Shown here piece after piece: positions 1 to 5,403 of a DNA stretch of 5,403 bases; the stretch's first letter is position 1, and the number at the start of each line of letters is the position of its first letter. Origin of the DNA: Syntrophorhabdaceae bacterium PtaU1.Bin034. GTDB lineage: Bacteria > Desulfobacterota_G > Syntrophorhabdia > Syntrophorhabdales > WCHB1-27. The notes beneath the pieces are model-generated. The model did not search any database, had not been told where the DNA came from, and saw only the letters and a list, made by a program, of their open reading frames with translations. The position numbers and the translations under genes were made by a program. Where the stretch lies: the NCBI GenBank assembly GCA_002067405.1, contig MVRP01000245.1, positions 1 to 5,403 on the forward strand, written 5' to 3'.

Positions 1-81
1 CAGGTCGATAATTATCGCCTTGCTGTTGCGCGGGCCGTGCTGGCCGAAGCCTTCGAGGCAGCAGTGCAGGTGCGACAATGA
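1..81 (+). CDS. C-terminal end of the FAD-binding subunit of a molybdenum hydroxylase (partial)
   Basis: The first 26 codons are open in frame 1 and end at TGA 79-81. The peptide begins QVDNYRLAVARAVLAEAF and ends VRQ. A YR followed by an amphipathic Ala/Leu-rich helix (YRxxxAxxxLxxxA) is the usual last helix of CoxM/XdhB-type FAD subunits (CO_deh_flav_C domain). In the holoenzyme this subunit would take electrons from the [2Fe-2S] subunit and hand them to the final acceptor. Its stop overlaps the start of the next gene in an ATGA (78-81), a layout typical of translationally coupled subunits, and the order FAD–FeS–Mo is that of coxMSL. The family assignment rests on a short tail plus context, so the FAD-binding residues themselves cannot be checked here. 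The rest of the gene lies before base 1. Confidence 0.72.
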   Translation, partial: QVDNYRLAVARAVLAEAFEAAVQVRQ

Positions 82-572
82 CGGGCACAATACGCCTTAC
101 GATAAACGGTTATCCCTGGGAAGGTCCGGTAAGGCCGGGTCAAACGCTCCTCGATCTTTTGAGGGATATCATGGGCCTGACAGGTGTCAAGAAGGGATGC
201 GACCGGGGCGAGTGCGGGGCCTGCACCGTGCTGCTGAACGGCAGGCCGGTGAACTCGTGCCTCGTTCTGGCAATCGACGCGGACGGTGATGAGGTGACGA
301 CCATAGAGGGTCTGACCGGGGATGAATCGGCGATCATCAAGGAGTCCTTCGTGGACGCGGGCGCGGTGCAGTGCGGCTTTTGCAGCCCCGGCATGATCGT
401 GGCCGTCAAGGCCCTGTTGGACAGGACCCCTGATCCCGCTCCTTCGGCCATCACGGAAGCCCTTGTGGGCCATCTCTGCCGGTGTACCGGGTACAGCCGC
501 ACGGTCCAGGCCGTGCAGCAGGCGGCAATGAAGTTGAAAACCTTGCGCAGAGCGAATGCGGGAGGGTCTTGA
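78..572 (+). CDS. [2Fe-2S] iron-sulfur subunit of a molybdenum hydroxylase (CoxS/XdhC/HcrC-like)
   Basis: The product has 164 residues, a normal length for stand-alone FeS subunits of this family. It relays electrons between the Mo centre and FAD. The N-terminal plant-ferredoxin-like domain (about residues 4-80) carries the cluster motif CDRGECGACTV with C41, C46 and C49, and the fourth ligand is C61. The C-terminal four-helix [2Fe-2S]-binding domain (about 85-155) carries QCGFCSPGM (C99, C102) and CRCTGY (C134, C136). Q98, just before C99, is the conserved glutamine that contacts the molybdopterin cofactor in this family. All eight cluster cysteines are present, so the subunit looks intact. 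The ATG at 78 overlaps the upstream FAD-subunit stop, and only a weak AGGTG lies in front of it, so translation probably depends on coupling. No signal peptide is seen, so it acts in the cytoplasm. The motifs make the family certain; the substrate class cannot be told from this subunit. Confidence 0.96.
   Translation: MTGTIRLTINGYPWEGPVRPGQTLLDLLRDIMGLTGVKKGCDRGECGACTVLLNGRPVNSCLVLAIDADGDEVTTIEGLTGDESAIIKESFVDAGAVQCGFCSPGMIVAVKALLDRTPDPAPSAITEALVGHLCRCTGYSRTVQAVQQAAMKLKTLRRANAGGS
561..566 (+). promoter_or_regulatory. Ribosome binding site of the molybdopterin-subunit gene
   Basis: GGAGGG lies 6 bases before the ATG at 573, inside the last codons of the FeS-subunit gene. It supports 573 as the start even though no intergenic space exists: the upstream TGA (570-572) is directly followed by the ATG. 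Confidence 0.75.
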
Positions 573-2864
573 ATGGCCGGGAAACTTATCGGAAAGAACG
601 TGCCCCTCCTCGACGGTCTTGACAAGGTGGGCGGTAAGCTCGATTTCGCAGCCGATCTGCACCTGCCCGGAATGCTTCACGCCTGCGTGTTGCGGAGCCC
701 CCACCCTCACGCCCGCGTGCTCAATATTGATACGGGCCGTGCAAAGGCTCTGACCGGTACGCGGGCGATAGTCACCGCCCTGGACATGGACTTCCCCCGT
801 TATTCCGTGGCCGGTCAGCCGGTCCTGGACGAGCGCCTTTTGACACGGGACGTCAGATATATCGGCGACGAGGTGGCGGTGGTGGCGGCCGTTGACAGTG
901 ACACCGCCGCTGAAGCCCTTCATTTGATACGGGTGGAGTACGAAGAGCTTCCCGCCGTATTCGATCCCCTCGATGCCATGCTGCCGGGGGCTCCCCTGAT
1001 CCACGGGGATCAGGAGTCCAACATACCCCACAGGATGGAGTTCTCACGGGGGAATGTCGATCAGGGGTTCAGGGAATCGGCCGTCATCGTCGACGAGACC
1101 TTCAGCACGCCGCTTCAGTACCACGGTTACCTTGAGCCCCATGCGGCCGTGGCCCGGTGGAATTCGGGAGAAAAGCTGACCCTGTGGATACCCATGCAGT
1201 CTCCCACCCTGGGCCGGATCACCTACGCCAGGGCCCTGGGGATACGGGAAGACCAGATACGTATCGTCCAGATGCCTATCGGCGGGGCTTTTGGCGGCAA
1301 GCTGGAATACAAGCTGCACATCCTGTGCGCGCTCATCGCACGGGCGGCGGGCAAGCCCGTGAAGATGGTGAATACCAGGGAGGAGGACTTCCAGGCAGGT
1401 TTGCCGCGGGTGCCGATGCACATCCGGATGCGGCTCGGCGTCCGCAGGGACGGCAGCCTGGCCGCCAAAGAGACCGAGATCGTCGCGGACAGCGGGGCCT
1501 ATGTGAATTACGCCCACGGCATACTCTTGAGCGCATGTCACAGACACGACAACCTCTACCGCATACAGAACCTTCACACCAGGGGTTTCCTCGTCTACAC
1601 CAACAAGGCCGCGACCGGGTGCTTCCGGGGTTTCGGCAATCCCCAGATACATTTTGCGTACGAGAGCGTGCTGGACATGGCAGCAGCGGAACTGGACATA
1701 GACCCGGTGGAATTCAGGCTGCGAAACGCGACCCAAACGGGTGACGCGACCCCGCACGGGTGGAACATTCTGAGCTGCGGGCTCAGCGACTGTATTCGTG
1801 AAAGCGCGGCCGCGGCCGGCTGGACGGAGAAGCGCCGGGCGGAGAGAACAGGGGGAAGGTTCGCCAGGGGCATAGGCATCGCCTGTTGCCTGCATGTGTC
1901 GGGAAACCGCACCTTCCTGCCTTTCTTCGACGGGGCGTCGAGCTGCATCAGGATCAACGAGCAGGGCAGGGCGATCGTCTTTATCGGCGAGACCGACCTG
2001 GGGCAGGGTGCCCGCACGGCATTCGCCCAGATCGCAGCCCACGAGCTGGGTCTTGACCCTCGGGATGTCTCGGTGGCGCTGGTCGATACGGACACCAGCC
2101 CTCACGGTCTCGGCACCTTCGGCGACCGGGCCACGACCCTCGGGGGGAATGCGGTGAGGCTCGCGGCCATTGACGCCCGCGAAAAGATTTTTGCCGTTGC
2201 AGCCCCGCAGTTGGGGGTGCCGTGCGGGGACCTGGAAGTGTCGGAGGGGGTGATTTTCAGCAGGACAGAACCTGAAAAGAGGCTTACCATGGCCCAGGCA
2301 GCCACACAGGGCTGGGCCGGGCTCGCGGGCGGATTGATCACCGGCCAGGGGGTCTATGTTCCGCCTGATGTCAGTATGGTGGACCCGAAGACCAAGTACG
2401 GCAATATTTCCTGCGCCTACCCGTTTGCCGCACAGGTGGCCGAGGTGGAGGTGGACCGGCTGACCGGACGTGTAAAGGTGGTGAACATGGTGGCTGCCCA
2501 CGATCTGGGAAAGGCGATCAATCCCCTGCTCGCGGAAGGACAGATCCAGGGTGCGGTAGCGCAGGGCATAGGGTACGCCTTGATGGAGGACATGGGGATA
2601 AAAGGCGGCAAGGTGCGCAACTGCTCCTTCGAGCGCTACAACATGCCGCGCATCAAGGACATGCCGCCGATCAGGAGCATCCTGATAGAATCCGACGACC
2701 CGAACGGACCTTACGGGGCAAAGGGACTGGCGGAGCCGGCCCTGACGCCGACGGCTCCCGCCATTGCCAATGCAATCTACCATGCGGTCGGCGTGCGCCT
2801 CAGGGAACTGCCCATCACGCCCGAGAAGGTTCTGGCCGCGCTGCGGGAAAAGGAGAAGAAATGA
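573..2864 (+). CDS. Molybdopterin-binding catalytic subunit of a xanthine dehydrogenase-family molybdenum hydroxylase (CoxL-like, not CO dehydrogenase)
   Basis: This 763-residue protein is the Mo-containing catalytic subunit, of normal length for the split-subunit branch. Domain order is an N-terminal a/b hammerhead (about 12-125, with KVGGKLDFAADLHLPGMLHA and YIGDEVAVVAA) followed by two Mo-cofactor domains. Landmarks are E188-P189-H190, GGAFGGK (237-243), CFRGFGNPQ (350-358, with the active-site Arg at 352), GETDLGQG (472-479), GLGTFGDRATTLGGNA (512-527), HDLGKAINP (643-651), GQIQGAVAQG (656-665) and GAKGLAEP near the C-terminus. E721 in the last motif aligns with the catalytic base glutamate of the family. 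CO dehydrogenase has a Cys that binds Cu in an AYRCSF loop; here that position is G353 in RGFG, as in xanthine dehydrogenase-type hydroxylases, so CO is not the expected substrate. Two oddities are D518 before R519, where relatives usually have Ser, and Ala before the catalytic Glu, where Gly is common. No Tat signal is visible, so it is cytoplasmic. It could be a hydroxylase of a purine, nicotinate or other N-heterocycle, or a 4-hydroxybenzoyl-CoA reductase relative; sequence alone does not decide. Confidence 0.93.
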   Translation: MAGKLIGKNVPLLDGLDKVGGKLDFAADLHLPGMLHACVLRSPHPHARVLNIDTGRAKALTGTRAIVTALDMDFPRYSVAGQPVLDERLLTRDVRYIGDEVAVVAAVDSDTAAEALHLIRVEYEELPAVFDPLDAMLPGAPLIHGDQESNIPHRMEFSRGNVDQGFRESAVIVDETFSTPLQYHGYLEPHAAVARWNSGEKLTLWIPMQSPTLGRITYARALGIREDQIRIVQMPIGGAFGGKLEYKLHILCALIARAAGKPVKMVNTREEDFQAGLPRVPMHIRMRLGVRRDGSLAAKETEIVADSGAYVNYAHGILLSACHRHDNLYRIQNLHTRGFLVYTNKAATGCFRGFGNPQIHFAYESVLDMAAAELDIDPVEFRLRNATQTGDATPHGWNILSCGLSDCIRESAAAAGWTEKRRAERTGGRFARGIGIACCLHVSGNRTFLPFFDGASSCIRINEQGRAIVFIGETDLGQGARTAFAQIAAHELGLDPRDVSVALVDTDTSPHGLGTFGDRATTLGGNAVRLAAIDAREKIFAVAAPQLGVPCGDLEVSEGVIFSRTEPEKRLTMAQAATQGWAGLAGGLITGQGVYVPPDVSMVDPKTKYGNISCAYPFAAQVAEVEVDRLTGRVKVVNMVAAHDLGKAINPLLAEGQIQGAVAQGIGYALMEDMGIKGGKVRNCSFERYNMPRIKDMPPIRSILIESDDPNGPYGAKGLAEPALTPTAPAIANAIYHAVGVRLRELPITPEKVLAALREKEKK

Positions 2865-2926
2865 GAGCGGGAGAGATCGGACCGCACGCGGGACCCGGAT
2901 TGAATTGATGAAAAGGAGAAAAGATA
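2865..2926 (+). other. 62-base gap between hydroxylase and TRAP genes
   Basis: The gap has only short GC-rich self-complementary bits (for example CGGGACCCG, with a loop too small to form) and no stem followed by a T-run, so no intrinsic terminator is seen. Read-through from the hydroxylase genes into the transporter genes is therefore plausible. No clear -35/-10 pair is visible either. The 3' end is A-rich and holds the dctQ ribosome binding site. Confidence 0.5.
2914..2918 (+). promoter_or_regulatory. Ribosome binding site of dctQ
   Basis: AGGAG in an A-rich stretch lies 8 bases before the ATG at 2927 and fixes that start. Another ATG at 2908 lies in front of this site and out of frame, so it is not the dctQ start. 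Confidence 0.8.
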
Positions 2927-3409
2927 ATGGATAGCTTGTTTAGAATCCTTGTGAAGGTGAGTGACGTTCTGGACGGCATCGGCGGGGCTGCCCTTACCTT
3001 TATGATGTTCCTGACCGTTGCCGATGTCATCCTGAGAATCGGCGGCCGCCCCATTGTCGGCACCTACGAGATCGTCGCCCTTTCCCTCGCGATTGTCATC
3101 GGTTTCGGCATCCCCAGGGTCTCCCTCGACCGCGGCCACGTCTACATGGAGTTTCTCCTGGAGAGGTTCTCCGCAAAAAACCAGGCGATCATGAATACCT
3201 TTACCCGGCTCGTCTGTATAGGGCTCTTTATTCTCATCGGCTATAACCTGTTTTTGGTCGGCAATGAGCTGCACACTTCGGGCGAGGTCTCCCCGACCAT
3301 AAAGCTGCCCTTCTTCCCCGTCGCCTATGGCATGGGGATCTGCTGCTTTCTTGAGTGTTTTGTCTTTGCCTTTGATATTGCAAAAATATGGAGGGGCGAA
3401 CATGAATGA
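2927..3409 (+). CDS. dctQ: TRAP transporter small membrane subunit, DctQ family
   Basis: The product has 160 residues and is the small integral membrane component that pairs with the DctM permease in the inner membrane. Four hydrophobic segments can be read at about 19-37, 47-65, 92-111 and 129-150, the standard DctQ topology. Family landmarks are DVILRIGGRPIVGTYEIV (33-50), RVSLDRGHVYMEFL (64-77), where the R-x-GH-V pattern is typical, and the G-E-V-S-P-T-x-K-L-P segment (119-128) before the last membrane span. C139 and C140 sit in the last span, next to C144; no role is inferred. The start at 2927 is supported by AGGAG. The gene end overlaps dctM by 8 bases, which favours coupled, balanced production of the two membrane subunits. 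The symbol names the family only; dicarboxylate is not implied as the substrate. Confidence 0.93.
   Translation: MDSLFRILVKVSDVLDGIGGAALTFMMFLTVADVILRIGGRPIVGTYEIVALSLAIVIGFGIPRVSLDRGHVYMEFLLERFSAKNQAIMNTFTRLVCIGLFILIGYNLFLVGNELHTSGEVSPTIKLPFFPVAYGMGICCFLECFVFAFDIAKIWRGEHE
3390..3396 (+). promoter_or_regulatory. Ribosome binding site of dctM, inside dctQ
   Basis: GGAGGGG lies 5 bases before the ATG at 3402. It decides the dctM start: the frame is open further upstream, to an ATG at 3327, but that one lies well inside dctQ and has no comparable site. Starting at 3402 also gives the usual DctM N-terminus. Confidence 0.82.
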
Positions 3410-4703
3410 GATAACCGTAGGAATTGTTGCCCTTACCCTGTTGCTGCTTCTGTTCGGAACAGGTATCGAATTGGGCTTCGCCATGGCAGTGGTCGGTTTT
3501 CTGGGATTCGCCTTTCTCAAGGGCATTCCCTCGGCCATGAACCTCCTTGGAAGGGATGTGTTCGACGTTTTTACCAGCTACGGCTACACGGTCTTCCCGC
3601 TCTTCATCCTCATGGGGCAGATCGGCTACAATGCGGGCATCGCGGTCAGGCTTTACGATTCTGCGCACAAGTTCATGGGACATATTCCCGGGGGTCTCGC
3701 CATGGCGACCGTTGCGGGGGCCACCGGCTTCAAGGCGATTTGCGGCTCGTCAGCGGCAACATCCGCAACATTTGCCGCCGTGGCCATACCCGAGATGGAC
3801 CGGTACGGCTATGACCGCCGGTTGTCCACGGGCATTGTGTCGACCGTCGGAAGCCTGGGCTCGATAATACCGCCCAGTGTCGTGCTCATCATATTCGGCA
3901 TCCTCACCGAGCAGTCCATCGGGAAACTTTTTCTGGCCGGGATCGTCCCTGGTCTCATCATCGCCCTTTTCCTCGTCGGTATCATCTACGGGTGGGCAAA
4001 GATCAACCCCAACGTCGCACCCATGTCCGAACGGGCCACATGGAAGGCGCGGCTACGCACACTGCCCGAGGCCATATGGGTCATTGTCGTCTTCCTCCTG
4101 GTGGTGGGCGGGGTCATGTACGGTTTCTTCACGCCCTCCGAGGCCGGGGCCGTGGGGACCTTCGCCGTCCTGGTGCTGGCGGTAGGTAAAGGGGGCATGC
4201 GGTTCAAGGGCTACGTGAAATCGCTCAGGGAAGGCATGAGGACCGCGGGGATGCTTCTCATGCTTATCGCGGGCTCCACAATACTGGGACACTTCATCGC
4301 GGTGACGAACATCCCCCAGCACACCGCTAACTGGCTGGTGTCGCTGCCGCTGAACCGCTACGTCATCCTGATACTCATCTGCTTCATATACCAGCTCGGC
4401 GGTTCCTTTATTGACGACCTCGCCTTCATGATACTCGCGACACCCATTTTCTATCCGGCGGTCCTCAAATTGGGCTTCGACCCCCTCTGGTTCGGCATTC
4501 TCATCGGTGTGGTGGTCATGATCGGCGTGGTGATCCCGCCGGTCGCCATATGCGTATTCGTGGTAAAGAACATCACCAAAGAGCCTATGGGGCGGATATA
4601 CCGGGGAGTGGCCCCATTCCTCATCTCCCTTGTGGTCGTATGGGGCCTTCTGCTTGCGTTCCCGCAGATCGCCCTCTGGCTCCCTTCGGTATTTTTCAAG
4701 TGA
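3402..4703 (+). CDS. dctM: TRAP transporter large permease subunit, DctM family
   Basis: This 433-residue polytopic membrane protein is the Na+-driven permease of the TRAP system, with the family's usual length and about a dozen hydrophobic segments. The two internally related halves carry the hallmark motifs. The first half has GSSAATSATFA (115-125), IPEMDRYGYDRR (129-140), a GSLGSIIPPS loop (150-159) and TEQSIGKLFLAGIVPG (169-184). The second half has TPSEAGAVG (244-252), GSFIDD (334-339) and IGVVIPPVA, with the PP at 379-380. The glycine/serine loop and the two proline-pair hairpins form the substrate and Na+ binding region in this family. The chosen start (ATG 3402, MNEITVGI) has a strong ribosome binding site and overlaps the end of dctQ by 8 bases. 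It is intact, with stop TGA 4701-4703. It works with DctQ in the inner membrane and receives substrate from the periplasmic DctP encoded next. Substrate identity is not readable from the permease. Confidence 0.96.
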   Translation: MNEITVGIVALTLLLLLFGTGIELGFAMAVVGFLGFAFLKGIPSAMNLLGRDVFDVFTSYGYTVFPLFILMGQIGYNAGIAVRLYDSAHKFMGHIPGGLAMATVAGATGFKAICGSSAATSATFAAVAIPEMDRYGYDRRLSTGIVSTVGSLGSIIPPSVVLIIFGILTEQSIGKLFLAGIVPGLIIALFLVGIIYGWAKINPNVAPMSERATWKARLRTLPEAIWVIVVFLLVVGGVMYGFFTPSEAGAVGTFAVLVLAVGKGGMRFKGYVKSLREGMRTAGMLLMLIAGSTILGHFIAVTNIPQHTANWLVSLPLNRYVILILICFIYQLGGSFIDDLAFMILATPIFYPAVLKLGFDPLWFGILIGVVVMIGVVIPPVAICVFVVKNITKEPMGRIYRGVAPFLISLVVVWGLLLAFPQIALWLPSVFFK

Positions 4704-4756
4704 GAGCACTGCATGACAAACAATAAAGCGCCAAAACAAATCGAGGAGGAAACAAG
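4704..4756 (+). other. 53-base gap between dctM and dctP
   Basis: This is an A-rich, lower-GC spacer with no stem-loop plus T-run and no clear promoter. TRAP binding-protein genes are often expressed more strongly than the membrane subunits, and the strong ribosome site here could provide part of that. A 15-codon reading frame starting at 4713 ends at 4758-4760, across the dctP start (described under findings). Confidence 0.45.
4743..4749 (+). promoter_or_regulatory. Strong ribosome binding site of dctP
   Basis: GAGGAGG stands 7 bases before the first of two tandem ATG codons (4757 and 4760). The spacing favours 4757, but the second ATG at 10 bases is possible. Either choice leaves the signal peptide intact. 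Confidence 0.83.
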
Positions 4757-5403
4757 ATGATGAAGAAGGTACTACTGCTGGTATTCGCTGTTTTAGTTGT
4801 CTGTTCAACCTATGCCTCGGCGGAGGTGATCAAGCTCACCTTTGCCAATTACCTGCCGCCCATGCATATGGTGTCGCCCCTGATGGATAAGTACTGTGAA
4901 GAGCTCAACAAGAAGCTCGCGGGCAAGGCGGAGGTGACCCATTATTCCGGCGGAACGCTGTTGACGGCGCCGAAGATGGCTGCGGGTGTCGCCAGCGGCA
5001 TCGCCGATATCGGCCTCTCCCACTGTGCATACTCCCGCGGCAGGTTCCCGGTAACGGAGATCATGGAATTGCCCCTGGGCTTTCCGAGCAGTTGGATAGC
5101 CACCCATGTGATCAACGATTTCTACAACAAGTTCAAGCCGAAGGAATGGGACACCTATCACGTGCTCATGTTCAGCACGAGCCCTCCGAACATCCTGCAG
5201 ACCCTCAATAAACCGGTAAAAACACTGGAAGAGCTTAAGGGACTCAAGATCAGGGGGACCGGGAGGCTCGGTGATATCGTAAAGGCCCTCGGGGCAATAC
5301 CCATGCCGATCGAGACGGTCGATCTGTATGAAGCGCTGAGGAGGGGGGTTATCGACGGATCTTACCTCCCCCTGGAGACATTCAAGGGCTACAGGATCGG
5401 CGA
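4757..5403 (+). CDS. dctP: TRAP transporter periplasmic substrate-binding protein, DctP family (3' end cut by window)
   Basis: The frame is open from ATG 4757 to the window end, 215 codons plus two bases; TRAP binding proteins normally have about 320-350 residues, so roughly the first two thirds are present. A Sec signal peptide is clear: Lys3-Lys4, a hydrophobic core (5-16) and an A-S-A cleavage site after residue 22, which places the mature protein in the periplasm. The mature part starts with the first b-strand (VIKLTFANYLPP) and continues with the GIADIGLSH segment (81-89), a typical lobe-I loop. LKGLKIRGTG (160-169) carries R166 at the position of the conserved arginine that holds the substrate carboxylate in characterised TRAP binding proteins. 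VDLYEALRRGVIDG (188-201) is the usual lobe-linking motif. This supports an organic anion as ligand. It follows dctQM, completing a QMP operon; the gene presumably ends soon after the window. The ligand itself is unknown. Confidence 0.94.
   Translation, partial: MMKKVLLLVFAVLVVCSTYASAEVIKLTFANYLPPMHMVSPLMDKYCEELNKKLAGKAEVTHYSGGTLLTAPKMAAGVASGIADIGLSHCAYSRGRFPVTEIMELPLGFPSSWIATHVINDFYNKFKPKEWDTYHVLMFSTSPPNILQTLNKPVKTLEELKGLKIRGTGRLGDIVKALGAIPMPIETVDLYEALRRGVIDGSYLPLETFKGYRIG

Noticed and set aside
1281..1301. Repeated GGC/GGG pattern suggesting a simple repeat
   Set aside because: It encodes the conserved GGAFGGK cofactor-binding motif of the Mo subunit, so the pattern is coding, not a repeat element.
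1044..2783. 579-codon open frame on the minus strand opposite the Mo-subunit gene, with similar long antisense frames at 12-1031, 2777-3538 and 4053-4808
   Set aside because: The translations show no family motif, are rich in Arg, His, Gly and Pro as expected from GC-rich antisense, and lie opposite genes with full, recognisable motif sets. Long antisense frames are common where codon third positions are GC-rich.
2878..2904. Possible terminator hairpin after the Mo-subunit gene
   Set aside because: The complementary segments (CCGC/GCGG and CGGG/CCCG) leave loops of only one or two bases, and no T-run follows, so no stable intrinsic terminator can be drawn.
3327..3401. N-terminal extension of DctM starting at ATG 3327
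   Set aside because: It lies wholly inside dctQ, has no ribosome site like the one at 3390-3396, and adds 25 residues not seen at the usual DctM N-terminus.
4793..4822. Possible lipoprotein signal at Cys16 of DctP
   Set aside because: The residues before the Cys are Leu-Val-Val, which does not fit the lipobox (L-[A/S]-[G/A]-C), while a good signal peptidase I site (A-S-A) follows at residues 20-22.

Overview
The window is a dense, one-directional stretch of plus-strand genes. It has no RNA gene, repeat array, CRISPR or insertion sequence that I can see. It splits into two functional blocks. Block 1 (about 1-2864) is a three-subunit molybdenum hydroxylase of the xanthine dehydrogenase / CO dehydrogenase superfamily in the order FAD subunit (only its last 26 codons), [2Fe-2S] subunit, molybdopterin subunit. 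Block 2 (about 2927-5403) is a tripartite TRAP transporter in the order DctQ (small membrane subunit), DctM (large membrane subunit), DctP (periplasmic binding protein, cut by the window end).

Spacing suggests one polycistronic unit. The FAD and FeS genes share an ATGA. The Mo subunit starts directly after the FeS stop. dctQ and dctM overlap by 8 bases. The only gaps are 62 and 53 bases, and neither holds a convincing terminator. No promoter is visible inside the window, so transcription probably starts upstream of base 1.

The hydroxylase oxidises (or, in the 4-hydroxybenzoyl-CoA reductase branch, reduces) a substrate at a Mo centre and passes electrons through two [2Fe-2S] clusters to FAD. 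The large subunit carries the catalytic Glu and an RGFG active-site loop. It lacks the AYRCSF loop of true CO dehydrogenase, so it is a CoxL-like enzyme acting on an organic substrate that cannot be named from sequence. The TRAP system would import an organic anion, most likely a carboxylate, because the binding protein keeps the family's conserved arginine. The simplest joint reading is an uptake-plus-first-oxidation cassette for an aromatic or heterocyclic carboxylate; this is inference from gene order.

The host looks like a Gram-negative bacterium, since a TRAP binding protein with a Sec signal peptide implies a periplasm. DNA is GC-rich, yet AGG (Arg) and ATA (Ile) codons are freely used. 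Together with the Mo hydroxylase plus TRAP content this would fit Desulfobacterota or similar anaerobic, syntrophic lineages, but the assignment is a weak guess. Overall the region is well-explained metabolic DNA; I found no sign of a radically new system.
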